The notes under the pieces: model-generated
What the model was told of the DNA's origin: nothing
The model's input: the letters and a program-made list of their open reading frames with translations, nothing else
Databases searched by the model: none
Program-made: the position numbers and the translations under genes
Assembly: GCF_900105495.1 (NCBI RefSeq)
Contig: NZ_FNTF01000002.1
Span: 5,014,501 to 5,078,500, forward strand
Origin: Pseudomonas frederiksbergensis
GTDB taxonomy: Bacteria > Pseudomonadota > Gammaproteobacteria > Pseudomonadales > Pseudomonadaceae
DNA: 64,000 nucleotides
Direction of reading: 5' to 3'
Part shown: positions 1 to 8,329 of the stretch, one piece after another
Position numbering within the stretch: the stretch's first letter is position 1
Layout of the letters: each line of letters opens with the position of its first letter

Positions 1-334
1 GCAATCGGTTTGCCGTGATTTCAGCCACCATGACGCTGTTGGAAATGCCCAACAGGGAATAGCGCGAACAACCCTCCAGGAGGTCCACCAACTCGTGGAC
101 CATCACATCGATCGAGGCCAGGGTTTCGACCAGAAAAACCGCCAGGGTTTCGGTCGTGGCCTCTGGGTCCACGGAAAACAGGGTGCTGCAGGTTCGCGGG
201 GTGGCTTTGATGTCGGCAATCGACGGGAAGTGGAAGTTGAGGGCGCGCTCGGCGGCCTCGTTGAGTTTTTTTGAATCGGATTCGTACGGGGAGACCGGAT
301 CGGTGTCCGGCGGGTTGGGTGTGACCTTGAACAT
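1..334 (-). CDS. DUF6124 family protein, C-terminus beyond window edge
   Basis: The first 111 codons are visible; the rest lies left of the window. The protein begins MFKVTPNPPDTDP, followed by a helical part (KLNEAAERAL), a variable stretch and a second helical part containing TTETLAVFLVETLASIDVM and LVDLLEG, the pattern of the small Pseudomonas DUF6124 (DUF3077-like) proteins. The function of this family is not known. The ATG at 334 is preceded by a good Shine-Dalgarno (AGGAG, eight bases upstream). The long leader upstream is strongly structured and is described separately. Family assignment is from memory of the sequence pattern. Confidence 0.75.
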   Translation of the reverse strand, partial: MFKVTPNPPDTDPVSPYESDSKKLNEAAERALNFHFPSIADIKATPRTCSTLFSVDPEATTETLAVFLVETLASIDVMVHELVDLLEGCSRYSLLGISNSVMVAEITANRL

Positions 335-571
335 AGTGAAACTCCTAGAGAAATGGAGCTGCCACCATTCGCTGCGAAACGAAAAAAAGGTGGCAACTGT
401 ACGCGGGTTCGCAGACCAGGACTCTAGGAACCCGGCAGACCCTAAGGTCTCCCACGCACAGCCGCCATGACACTAATGACAGACCTAATGAAGCGTCTGC
501 TCACGGACGGTAGACGTTGTGCGTCTAGAGTTTGCCCGGGCTGCGAAACCCGGTCACTGATGGGCAGTGAC
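335..571 (-). promoter_or_regulatory. Structured leader upstream of the DUF6124 gene
   Basis: This gene-free stretch holds several inverted repeats that would fold in the minus-strand transcript. The arms are 360-366/389-395 (7 bp, TGCCACC/GGTGGCA, just before the ribosome binding site), 405-410/428-433 (GGGTTC/GAACCC), 434-441/446-453 (7 pairs, one mismatch), 536-540/549-553 (CCGGG/CCCGG) and 553-559/565-571 (GTCACTG/CAGTGAC). GCAGACC occurs twice (411-417 and 435-441) while its complement GGTCT occurs once (446-450), so two foldings exclude each other. It may be a cis-acting RNA or attenuator; no known riboswitch was recognised. From 572 to 854 nothing further was seen. Confidence 0.45.
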
Positions 572-854
572 ACGAATCAAGTTACCGAGCGGCCCCAAGG
601 CACACAAGCCGGCGGATTCTGGCGCAGCCGTAGGCAACGGCGCAAGGTCTTGTGGCTTTCAGGAAGTAACCTTGAACGCGTTTAAACACGCATCCTGTGC
701 CGATGTTTAAAAATCTGACACACGCTTGAAGTCAGTCCCGGCGATAAAAAACCAACCTGGTGAGTAAGGGTCCGCAGCGTCCTGCCGATAACGACAAAGC
801 GTCGCGCTCGATTGCCGGCATTTTATGGACCCAAAGCATTAGCAGGGACTTTGC

Positions 855-1715
855 ATGCGCCACCTCAGACACCTTACTGCCCCTCTGAATCAGCAAAAAA
901 TTGCCGGCGTCACCTTCCATTTCGATCCGTCTGATCAGAACGAACTGGTGACCGTGCTGCAGCGTTTTTTTGCCGAGCCGGATCAACATGCATTGCTGGA
1001 TATTCCCGAGGAAACCCGCAGTGTGTTCCTGCTCGAAGGCGAGCGTAAATGGGTGTTGAAACACAATCGCCTGATTCACTGGAAAAAGCAGCTGCAGAAT
1101 TTCCTGGGCCTCAAGCGTGTGTTCGGGCTGCATGACCTGACCAACGAATTCATCAACCTGTCCGTTGTGTCTGCCAAGTCGGAGTCATCGCCCCGAGTGG
1201 CTGCATTCGGCTACGTCGGGCGTTTTCCTTTTCTCAAGGAAGAGTATTTGCTGGTCAGTTTTTTTGACAATCATTGCAGCGTCGATGATCGACTGATCAG
1301 CCACCCCGAACAGGCGCAAGCGCTGCTGTCGGACATTTTCCACCTGTTCGGGCAGACGCTGGTCGAAGGGTTTGTGCACATGGACCCGCACCCCAAGAAC
1401 ATCCTGATTGGCCCCGAGGGCAGGCTGCGCTTGATCGATTTCGAATGCTGCGCGCATTCGGTGCTGGAACACGACTTCAGCCTGGGTTTTCTGCTGGGTT
1501 ACTTCTATCGCTTCTGGTTCAACAGGTTCATATCGGTTGAAGACTACAACGCGTGCTGCGAACGCTACCTCACGCATCAGCACCCAGCATTGAACCGCGA
1601 CGTTTTCCAGGCGGTGTATGAACGTTTTCGCGACCGTGATGTTTCCCGCAGCACCCGTTACCGCATCCTCACGTGCCCCAAGGCCCAAGCTGAATTCCTG
1701 CACGCGTTGGTGTAA
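855..1715 (+). CDS. Lipopolysaccharide-kinase-like (RIO/WaaP-type fold) protein
   Basis: A 286-residue protein with the catalytic signature of small-molecule or LPS kinases. HMDPHPKN (175-182) matches the catalytic loop H-x-D-x-x-x-x-N, and LIDFE (193-197) is the metal-binding DFG-equivalent. An N-terminal lobe with WVLKHN (66-71) could supply the ATP-binding lysine. Proteins of this type phosphorylate heptose or Kdo in the LPS core, but no LPS genes are adjacent, so the substrate is unknown. An in-frame stop at 840-842 rules out a longer N-terminus. It stands alone, convergent with the acetyltransferase that ends 15 bases downstream. Confidence 0.65.
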   Translation: MRHLRHLTAPLNQQKIAGVTFHFDPSDQNELVTVLQRFFAEPDQHALLDIPEETRSVFLLEGERKWVLKHNRLIHWKKQLQNFLGLKRVFGLHDLTNEFINLSVVSAKSESSPRVAAFGYVGRFPFLKEEYLLVSFFDNHCSVDDRLISHPEQAQALLSDIFHLFGQTLVEGFVHMDPHPKNILIGPEGRLRLIDFECCAHSVLEHDFSLGFLLGYFYRFWFNRFISVEDYNACCERYLTHQHPALNRDVFQAVYERFRDRDVSRSTRYRILTCPKAQAEFLHALV

Positions 1716-1730
1716 CCGACAGCGGTGGGC

Positions 1731-2189
1731 TCAACCTTGTTTCAAATCGAGGCAGTAGGTGTAGTAACCCGTATCGCGCACATAGCCCAGGGATTCATAC
1801 AACCGTTGCGCGCCGACATTGTCCGTGGCGGTTTCCAGCACCATGCCTTTTGCACCGGTCAACAATGCGAAGGCTCGCGCTGTGTTCATCAGCAACGTGC
1901 CTACGCCCTGCCCTCGGGCGGCAGGTGTTGTGAAGAGGTCGCCAAGCAGCCAGGTGCGGTGCGCGTCGATGGAGGAGAACGTCGGGAACAACTGGACGAA
2001 ACCCAACGCGTCACCGCCGGGGGCCTGGGCGAAGAAAATCGCCGATTCGTCCCGGGCAATGCGCTCGGCAATGAAGTCGCGAGACTGCGGCAGGTTCGAC
2101 GGCTGGCCATAGAAGCCCCGATAGGCGTCGAACAGGCTGGCGATTTTATCGAGGTGGGTTGCGTCGGCGCGCAGGGCCTGGATGTCCAT
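1731..2189 (-). CDS. GNAT family N-acetyltransferase
   Basis: A 152-residue single-domain acetyltransferase. ARGQGVGTLLM (91-101) is the acetyl-CoA pyrophosphate-binding motif A (R/Q-x-x-G-x-G/A), and AQRLYESLGYVRD near residue 130 is the usual GNAT motif B. The start at 2189 (MDIQALRADA) was chosen because the family fold begins there; the upstream in-frame extension has no family character. The acceptor substrate cannot be told from sequence. Single gene, convergent with the kinase-like gene. Confidence 0.85.
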   Translation of the reverse strand: MDIQALRADATHLDKIASLFDAYRGFYGQPSNLPQSRDFIAERIARDESAIFFAQAPGGDALGFVQLFPTFSSIDAHRTWLLGDLFTTPAARGQGVGTLLMNTARAFALLTGAKGMVLETATDNVGAQRLYESLGYVRDTGYYTYCLDLKQG

Positions 2190-2388
2190 GTTGATCGTTT
2201 CCTTGCGGATTGAATTGATGAGCGGGAAAAGGGAAAGGTAGATTAAAAAATCGCAGCCTGCGCCAGCGCCTACAAGGGCGACGAGGTCTTGCTCGGCAGG
2301 TAACGCGCCACATAAGGGGCCAAAAGCGATCTGCCAGGAGGCTGACAACCCTGGGTTCCTGTTAACTCACTGGCAGGGCTTTTAACGC

Positions 2389-3129
2389 TTAGAACGCCTT
2401 GCTGGCGCTGGCAACCACAGTGGCGGAGCACAAATCACCATAGCCGTACCAGCTCGTGCACTCGCTTTTCGACAGGTTGGTATCAATGTAGCTAAGGCCC
2501 CAGGTCACGCCCACGAAGTCACGGGTCAACTTGGCTTCCCACTCGGTGTAGGCATCACGGCTGTCGCCGCTGGCAGACCAGAACGCCGGGTCTTTGAAAT
2601 CGTTGCGTCCCACGCGCAGGTCCAGGCCGATGTCGGCCGGCAACTCGATTTTGTAGCTAAGGTAGGTGTAAAGGGTGTCCTGGTCTTCGCCAAAAAAGTT
2701 AGGCGTATCGTTTGAGTAGTTGGTGCCGAGCTTCACGCCATAAACGTCAAGGATGGCGTAGACCTCGCTCATGTTGAATTGGCCTTCCTTTGGATAGTCG
2801 TACTTGATGTACCCCAGGTCGAGGCTGATGGCCTCGGTCGCCTGCCAGTAGTAGCCCGCGTAATACTCGAGTTCCTGGCGCGTCTTGAACTGGCCGCCGA
2901 AATCGACATTCGAGGTCCAGGCGCCCACGTACAGGCCGCTGCTGTGCACCAGCGTGGCGCTGGCCTGAGCCGCCGGATCACCCAGGGTTTGCGAAATGCC
3001 ACGGGTGCGGTAGTCGCTGAAGACTCCCAGGGTCATGTCCAGGTTGAAGTTATCGTTAAGTGTCAGTGCGTGGGTGGTCAGGGGTGCCAGTGCAAGAATG
3101 GCAAGGGTCAATACTGAGCGTGCGTTCAT
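2389..3129 (-). CDS. TorF family putative outer-membrane porin
   Basis: A 246-residue protein with a Sec signal peptide (cleavage likely after THA, residue 21). The mature part is made of alternating hydrophobic/polar strands and contains DMTLGVFSDYRTRGISQT, SGLYVGAWTSNVDFG and ELEYYAGY, the pattern of the TIGR02001/TorF_fam family of small gram-negative beta-barrel proteins. The C-terminus ends in an aromatic residue (SKAF), as expected for outer-membrane barrels. It probably forms a channel in the outer membrane; the substrate is unknown. The amidohydrolase gene upstream runs in the same direction 110 bases away, so the two may be coexpressed. An AANAANAA-type site overlaps its translation start region. 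Confidence 0.82.
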   Translation of the reverse strand: MNARSVLTLAILALAPLTTHALTLNDNFNLDMTLGVFSDYRTRGISQTLGDPAAQASATLVHSSGLYVGAWTSNVDFGGQFKTRQELEYYAGYYWQATEAISLDLGYIKYDYPKEGQFNMSEVYAILDVYGVKLGTNYSNDTPNFFGEDQDTLYTYLSYKIELPADIGLDLRVGRNDFKDPAFWSASGDSRDAYTEWEAKLTRDFVGVTWGLSYIDTNLSKSECTSWYGYGDLCSATVVASASKAF

Positions 3130-3135
3130 ACAAGT

Positions 3136-3146
3136 CTCTTATTGTT
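3136..3146 (-). promoter_or_regulatory. Candidate Hfq/Crc target at the TorF translation start
   Basis: The transcript reads AACAATAAGAG seven bases before the ATG at 3129. This fits the AANAANAA catabolite-repression motif bound by Hfq with Crc in pseudomonads and overlaps the purine-rich ribosome binding site. Regulation is inferred, not shown. Confidence 0.4.
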
Positions 3147-3239
3147 ATGGAGCTGCGGGTTATTTCAGGCATGGCGGTGCCGAGCCCCTCGTCATGGGAG
3201 GAGCCAGGCGTCTGTTGCGGGGTGCGGGTGAACGGCGTG

Positions 3240-4982
3240 TCAGGACGCGGGCGCGTACACCTCTTTGCCGGCGAAGAAGGTCTTCAGGACTTTGGTGTCG
3301 AACAGTTCGTCATCGCTGACCTTGAAGACATCGCGGTCGAGGATGATCAGGTCGGCCTGTTTGCCGGGCGTCAACGAACCAATCTGCTGCTCAAGACGCA
3401 GGGCCTTGGCGGCATTGAGGGTGTAGGCATAGAACATGGTCTGGCGATCGATGCTTTCCTTGGCATTCAACACGCCCAGCGGCCCTTTGCGCGTGCTGGC
3501 CTGAGCGATGGCGTTCCATGGATTGGGGCTGGACACCGGCCAGTCGCTGCCACCGGCGATGACCGCACCGGCGTTATGCAGGGACTTGGCCGGGTACTGA
3601 TAACCGTAAGCAAACGCGCTGATATAGGGTTTGACGAGCTCGACGGTGTACGTCTCGCCCGTAGCCCACAGCAATTGCATGGAAGCGATCACGCCAAGTT
3701 GCTTGAAGCGCGGAAACTCTTTCGGGTTGACCAGTTGCAGGTGGCTGATGCTATGGGCCACCGGTGTCGGATTGAGTGTGCGCGCATAGGCAAAACCATC
3801 GAGTGACTCACGCACCGCACGGTCGCCGACCGCATGCATGTGCACAATCCAGTCGCGCTTCTCCGCTGCCACCACCAACTCACCGAAGTGCGCGGGGTCG
3901 ATCAGCAGTTGACCGTTTTTTTGGCTGTTCTTGAACGGAACGATGACCGCGGCGGTTTGCCCCGGAAACTCCAGAACGCCATCGGCGAATACCTTGATCC
4001 CGGGAAAACTCAGGTTAGGCACACCCTCGAATTTCTTCATCACCTTGGCCAGCACTTCCAGATCGGCCGGTCGGCTTTTCGGGTTGGCCAACAGCAGCGC
4101 GGCGACGTGGGCATTGAGCTCGCCCTTCTCTGCCAGTTCGCGGTAAAGCGGCAGCACGCCGTAACTCTGCTCGGTTGCCTTGAAATCGAACAACGAATCG
4201 CCACTGCCGGCATTCGCCGCCGCGTCCATCCAGGCGGTGATGCCGTATTGATTGTTGACCTTCACCGCCTCGCGGGCGGCTTTCAACATGATCTCGCCGC
4301 TGGGCGCGGGGATCTGGCTGCGTACCTGGTCCCAGCGCGACTCGGCAAAATAACCATTGGGGGTGAAGTCCGCTTCGTGGCCCACATAGCTGCGATCCTG
4401 TTCCGACAGGCCTTTTACCAGCGCAGCGTCGATTTTCAGGCGCTTGAGCATGGCGTTGTTGGCCCAGCCGGTGTGCCCGTCGATCCCGCTGAGGACCACC
4501 GGTTGATCGGCCCAGCGTCCCTGATTGAAGCGCTGGCCCAGCTCCCGGCTCTTGTCCCAATACGCCGAACTGGCCCCGGCGATGCTGATCACGTCACCGG
4601 CCCGCGCGATGCCCGCCTGATCCTGTTCAATGATCCACTGTTCAAGCTCGGGCAGCGGTTTGACTTCATCCAGCAGGTTGGCGCCCATGCTGTCGAAGGC
4701 CCCGACCACCGGGTGACTGTGGGTATCAATCATTCCCGGCATGAGCACCTTGCCCGCCAGATCGATCCGTTGCGTGCGGGTATCGGCCAGGGCGTTGATT
4801 TCGGCATTACTGCCCACTTTGAGAATCTTGCCGTCTTGCACGGCCACTGCCTGGACCAGTCCCTGACCGGGCTCGGCGGTGAAGACCTTGCCGTTGAACA
4901 ACACAAGGTCAGCGGCGGCTATGGCTTGCGCCGAAGAAAAAGCCAGGGCTGCGGCCAACAGGTTTGGAATAAATCGCTGCAT
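3240..4982 (-). CDS. Secreted amidohydrolase (amidohydrolase_3, YtcJ-like)
   Basis: A 580-residue metal-dependent hydrolase of the amidohydrolase superfamily. A signal peptide (MQRFIPNLLAAALAFSSAQA) is followed by the N-terminal beta domain (LVLFNGKVFTAEP). The metal-binding HSH is at residues 88-90 in GMIDTHSHP. HMHAVGDRAVRE and GGSDWPVSSPNP carry the later metal and catalytic residues. The C-terminal LTPGKQADLIILDRD closes the composite beta domain, as in YtcJ-like enzymes. The physiological substrate is unknown. It lies upstream of the TorF porin on the same strand. The leader AATAAAAACAAGAG (4992-5005) is a possible Hfq/Crc site. Confidence 0.85.
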   Translation of the reverse strand: MQRFIPNLLAAALAFSSAQAIAAADLVLFNGKVFTAEPGQGLVQAVAVQDGKILKVGSNAEINALADTRTQRIDLAGKVLMPGMIDTHSHPVVGAFDSMGANLLDEVKPLPELEQWIIEQDQAGIARAGDVISIAGASSAYWDKSRELGQRFNQGRWADQPVVLSGIDGHTGWANNAMLKRLKIDAALVKGLSEQDRSYVGHEADFTPNGYFAESRWDQVRSQIPAPSGEIMLKAAREAVKVNNQYGITAWMDAAANAGSGDSLFDFKATEQSYGVLPLYRELAEKGELNAHVAALLLANPKSRPADLEVLAKVMKKFEGVPNLSFPGIKVFADGVLEFPGQTAAVIVPFKNSQKNGQLLIDPAHFGELVVAAEKRDWIVHMHAVGDRAVRESLDGFAYARTLNPTPVAHSISHLQLVNPKEFPRFKQLGVIASMQLLWATGETYTVELVKPYISAFAYGYQYPAKSLHNAGAVIAGGSDWPVSSPNPWNAIAQASTRKGPLGVLNAKESIDRQTMFYAYTLNAAKALRLEQQIGSLTPGKQADLIILDRDVFKVSDDELFDTKVLKTFFAGKEVYAPAS

Positions 4983-5156
4983 CGGAACACTCTCTTGTTT
5001 TTATTGGACTGGGAGGCAGATGTTGTGGAAGTGGCCCGAACGGACGGTCGCAAGCCCCTGATATACAGGGCATACCCTATAGAGCGCGGCGGTCGGATGG
5101 ACCTCCACAAATGAGGAGGGGTAAGGCAAATACCGTCAGCTAAGCAGCAACACAGT

Positions 5157-5295
5157 CCTTGTAGCAGCTGCCGAAGGCTGCGTCCGGCTGCGCAGCAGTC
5201 GTGAAGTCAGACTATGCGGTGCACCAGACTCACCGCGCACTCAGGGTTTACGACTGCTGCGCAGCCGGACGCAGCCTTCGGCAGCTGCTACAAGG
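5157..5295. repeat. Palindromic repeat pair, GTAGCAGCTGCC family
   Basis: Two 46-base arms (5157-5202 and 5250-5295) are exact reverse complements separated by 47 bases. Each arm also contains the smaller palindrome GCTGCG...CGCAGC. The same core (GTAGCAGCTGCCGA, GTCCGGCTGCG) recurs at 30231-30375. This is a REP doublet (REPIN) of the type spread by RAYT transposases; no RAYT gene is in the window. Confidence 0.85.
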
Positions 5296-5322
5296 TCTGC
5301 GTTATGGCTGAAGGCGCTGCGC

Positions 5323-6342
5323 TTAATTACGACGTGCAGTTTCCGTAGGCGAAGTCGATGAGCGCAGGACAGAACCCAGCTCCACTTTGCTCTTCACGCC
5401 GAGCTGCACGTAGCAGTTGCGCAGATAGGTGCGCACTGTGGCCGGACTCAGTGCAAGCATTTTGGCAATTTCCTTATAGGAATGGCCGGCGGCGAACAGC
5501 ATCGCCGCCGTGCGCTCGCGAGGTGCCAGCACCGCCCCGCGCGACTGTGTTTCGAGTGACAGGATGACGTGCTCGGCGTTGGGGCTAAGCGTCATTGCAG
5601 TACGCCCCAGGCGAATCACGCAGGGCGCTTTTTCCAGGTGTGCGATGACATCAACGGGAAGCATTGAACCACTCCACCCAGGCAATTCGCGCTGAATGGC
5701 GGCGCACAGGCTTGCGCCCACATACAGCAGACTGCCATCCATCCGGGCGACCCCGAAGTCACTCGCCCCGTTGCCCGTGTCACAGCGAATCATGTCCTGC
5801 ACCTGAAAGCGCCACAGCTGCAACAGATGGTCGCAGAACGCCGAAAACAATCCGTCCTCGCTGGCGTTGAAAGCCTGCGCATGAAGGCCACGGTAGAGAC
5901 AAACGAAGAACATCAAGCCGCTTTCCGGGAGCTCGAACGTGATGCTCATCAGGTAATAGAGATCGTGACGGCGTGCGAAGTCATTCACCTGCTCGCAGGG
6001 ATCGTTGAACCCACTGTCGCGTAACACTTCCCCGGGCTGACTTAAGGTCTCCTGGGAAAATCGGTCGTTGATCGCTACTTTGTGCCATTCGACGGCAAAC
6101 GATTCAGGCAGATTGATCCGCCCGTGCATCCAGCTTTGAGGCGTACTGGCGTCTGATGTCGACATCTCGCCCCACCATGCCGAAGCGAAGGGCACCAGTT
6201 GACCGAAGGCCTGCAAGCCGTCGGCGATAAATTGGGAGGCGCCGCGATCTCGAGCAAGCCGACCCAGGTGCAACACGCAACGATTGAACGCCTTTAGCGT
6301 GGCCAGCGACGTGTTGGCGCCGACCTCATCACCCTCCTCCAT
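5323..6342 (-). CDS. LuxR family transcriptional regulator
   Basis: A 339-residue regulator with a C-terminal LuxR/GerE-type helix-turn-helix: LAPRERTAAMLFAAGHSYKE and then IAKMLALSPATVRTYLRNCYVQLGVKS. The roughly 270-residue N-terminal part has no phosphoacceptor pattern or known autoinducer-binding signature that I recognise, so the signal is unknown. It is divergent from the small lipoprotein at 6558 and tail-adjacent to a REP pair. The start codon at 6342 is the first ATG of the open frame (MEEGDEVGAN). The target genes cannot be inferred; the upstream amidohydrolase is a neighbour but not clearly a target. Confidence 0.8.
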   Translation of the reverse strand: MEEGDEVGANTSLATLKAFNRCVLHLGRLARDRGASQFIADGLQAFGQLVPFASAWWGEMSTSDASTPQSWMHGRINLPESFAVEWHKVAINDRFSQETLSQPGEVLRDSGFNDPCEQVNDFARRHDLYYLMSITFELPESGLMFFVCLYRGLHAQAFNASEDGLFSAFCDHLLQLWRFQVQDMIRCDTGNGASDFGVARMDGSLLYVGASLCAAIQRELPGWSGSMLPVDVIAHLEKAPCVIRLGRTAMTLSPNAEHVILSLETQSRGAVLAPRERTAAMLFAAGHSYKEIAKMLALSPATVRTYLRNCYVQLGVKSKVELGSVLRSSTSPTETARRN

Positions 6343-6557
6343 TGTTTTTATCCTGTTTACTACATGGCGTATTTTTCGACGATGCCATAGCCGCGGTCAT
6401 GGCGTCCAGCGAGCGCTCGCGACGCCGGCTGTCAGCAAGAATGACTCAAATGCGCTAATTCCATTAAACCGGCCCAAGAGCCGGCACAACACCATCTAAC
6501 CTGAATAGAGCACGACCCCAAACAAGCCTCTAGCCTCTTGATAAAGGGGGAGACCGG

Positions 6558-6857
6558 ATGACCGGAACAACAGCGCGCCGATGCTCGTCATGGGGCCTGC
6601 TCTCCCTCCTCGCGATCAGCCTCGCGCTGACAGCGGGATGCTCAGGCAAAGCGGCGACGGCTCGCTATGCGGCCTCAAGCCTGGGCGACAGCTGCTATGC
6701 AAAAGCGCTCCCCACTGTCGGCGAAGGCGGCCTGGCCTGGGGCTCCACCTTGAACATGGCTCGCAAAAAATCCCTGAATAATTGCATACGCTATGCCGGA
6801 CGATCCGGTGGCACGCCCGACACCTGCAAAGTGGTATTGGCCGAGTGCAAAAATTAA
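6558..6857 (+). CDS. Small lipoprotein of unknown function
   Basis: A 99-residue protein with a lipoprotein signal peptide: a positive N-terminus (TARR), a hydrophobic core and the lipobox LTAGC (24-28), predicting lipidation at Cys28. The mature part is about 70 residues with four further cysteines (SCYAKA, NNCIRY, DTCKVV, AECKN), which could form two disulfides in the periplasm. A purine-rich GGGGGAGA precedes the ATG. No functional family was recognised. Confidence 0.7.
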   Translation: MTGTTARRCSSWGLLSLLAISLALTAGCSGKAATARYAASSLGDSCYAKALPTVGEGGLAWGSTLNMARKKSLNNCIRYAGRSGGTPDTCKVVLAECKN

Positions 6858-6928
6858 GAGAGCGGCGGTGACGCGGGCCGTTCGGTTCGCGGTCAACCGC
6901 GTGACCGAACGCCAGTCGGTCATTTGAA

Positions 6929-7500
6929 CTACCCCGGTACCGAGGATTTTGGCACACCGACACTGCCCGCCTTACCGGCGACTGCAAGTGCCACGCAACA
7001 CGCCAATAACGAGAAGGCGGCGAATGCGCCCATCACATGTAGATAAGGCAACACGTGATTCCAGGCCCGAGCCCCCCCAGGAAAGCGGCGAATAGCCAAC
7101 CGCTCATGGAAAGCGCACCCAACAAGGCGAGCCGCGTGCGGCCTGCACTGCGCAGTGCGACGAATGGAGCCTTTTGCAGCAACGGGAAGCCGACTCGATG
7201 CAGTAATGCACCGTTGAGGCTGAGCAGCGCGACGACAGTTACCTTGGCCCAGAGTTTCTGATTGAGCAGATACGCGTCGCCTTCATTGAGATAACCCTCA
7301 AGCACCAGCAACAATCCGCTTGCCCAAAGGGCAAGCAGTGCGAGGCTGACAATCCTCTGAGTTTCATCAAGGTACTCAAGCCTGGCCTGGTCAAGTATTT
7401 CCTTGCGCCAACTCCAAAGCTTGTGATCCGCCTGCAACACCCTCCCCAGGGCAATACACGTAGCGAGCAGATGACCGTATACGAGAAGCATTTTGAGCAT
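6929..7500 (-). pseudogene. Integral membrane protein gene with a G-tract frameshift
   Basis: The frame from ATG 7500 encodes several membrane helices (MLKMLLVYGHLLATCIALGR, IVSLALLALWASGLLLVLEG, VTVVALLSLNGALLHRVGF) and then stops at 7033 after a meaningless tail (LGPGITCCLIYM). If the run of seven C at 7072-7078 (G on the coding strand) had one more base, the frame would continue as ARAWNHVLPYLHVMGAF and then AAFSLLACCVALAVAG, a proper final helix, ending at a TAG at 6929-6931 with 190 residues in total. So the gene is either disrupted, phase-variable or carries a sequencing error. An AACAATAATAA motif (7511-7521) before the start could be an Hfq/Crc target. No named family is claimed. Confidence 0.65.
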
Positions 7501-7863
7501 TGCCTGGACCTTATTATTGTTTTGGCGCTGCGTTCCCTGCTTCGCTGAATTGAAAACGAATGATACAAATTTGCAATTGCATTTTCAAGATGAGCAATCC
7601 GTCACAGGCTGATACCGACCGCGAGACAACTGTCGCGACAGGCAGCAAAAGGCCCGGTGTGCGCGAGCGCTCGACGCTCGATTTGAAAGCCTGCGACTAA
7701 AAGTTGAAATTTTGCGAACTAAACGAAGTAATGATTGAAAACGTTATAACCCGTTGCGACCCAAGAGCACGGGTTATCAACCGTTCGTCTGTAAACCCCC
7801 TGGTAGAAAACCTGCGAAAACTTCGTGATCTAGTCTGACTGCACGTTCGGCAGGAGATTACGC
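7501..7863. promoter_or_regulatory. Control region between the membrane gene and nap operon
   Basis: These 363 bases separate two divergent genes. An inverted repeat with arms ATAACCCG (7746-7753) and CGGGTTAT (7770-7777), 16 bases apart, lies about 85-120 bases upstream of napE and could be an operator for the nap operon. A canonical Anr/FNR box (TTGAT-N4-ATCAA) was looked for and not found. The Shine-Dalgarno CAGGAGATT precedes napE. Confidence 0.4.
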
Positions 7864-8031
7864 ATGTCATTGGCTGAAGAACGAAAACCTCAGCGCCGCA
7901 AAGAAACCCGGCTGTTTCTCTTTCTTGTCATCTGCCTCTTCCCGCTGCTGTCAGTCGCTATCGTCGGCGGCTACGGTTTTATCGTCTGGTTTTTCCAGAT
8001 GCTGTACGGCCCCCCAGGACCACCCAACTAA
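7864..8031 (+). CDS. napE: Periplasmic nitrate reductase, NapE
   Basis: A 55-residue membrane protein too short for usual ORF cut-offs. The charged N-terminus (AEERKPQRRKETRLF) is followed by a single hydrophobic helix (FLVICLFPLLSVAIVGGYGF) and a short tail ending GPPGPPN, typical of NapE. It is the first gene of the nap operon and precedes napD by 37 bases. The role of NapE is not defined; it is thought to assist assembly or electron transfer of the periplasmic nitrate reductase. A strong ribosome binding site (GGAG) is present. Confidence 0.9.
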   Translation: MSLAEERKPQRRKETRLFLFLVICLFPLLSVAIVGGYGFIVWFFQMLYGPPGPPN

Positions 8032-8068
8032 CTAATAGCCTTTTCTGAAAGCCTATTGGAGCCAGCGC

Positions 8069-8329
8069 ATGGACGAAGCTTTGCATATTGCCAGTCTTGT
8101 AGTACTTGCCAGGCCTGAATTGTTCGATGCCGTCAAAGCCAACCTGCGCCTGTTGGACGGCCTGGAACTGCATCAGGAAAGTGCGGCGGGAAAACTGGTG
8201 GTGGTCCTTGAGGCCGTACACGAAAGCCAGATCCTTCAACGCATCGAACAGATCAACAACTTGCCGGGCGTACTCAACGCGGCGTTGATCTATCACGAAC
8301 TCCTCGAACCCGAAGGAGACATCGAATGA
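8069..8329 (+). CDS. napD: Chaperone NapD for periplasmic nitrate reductase
   Basis: An 86-residue cytoplasmic protein of the NapD family. It has the ferredoxin-like fold pattern, with an initial strand ([11 protein letters not shown]), a helix ([14 protein letters not shown]) and a second half ([17 protein letters not shown]) plus [13 protein letters not shown]. NapD binds the twin-arginine signal of NapA and holds it back until the molybdenum cofactor is inserted. Its stop overlaps the napA start by four bases (ATGA), so the two are translationally coupled. Confidence 0.93.
   Translation: MDEALHIASLVVLARPELFDAVKANLRLLDGLELHQESAAGKLVVVLEAVHESQILQRIEQINNLPGVLNAALIYHELLEPEGDIE

Noticed and set aside
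5157..5295. CRISPR array
   Set aside because: The repeats are inverted pairs with no regular direct-repeat spacing and no cas genes.
7501..7863. Anr/FNR site upstream of nap
   Set aside because: No TTGAT-N4-ATCAA match was found.
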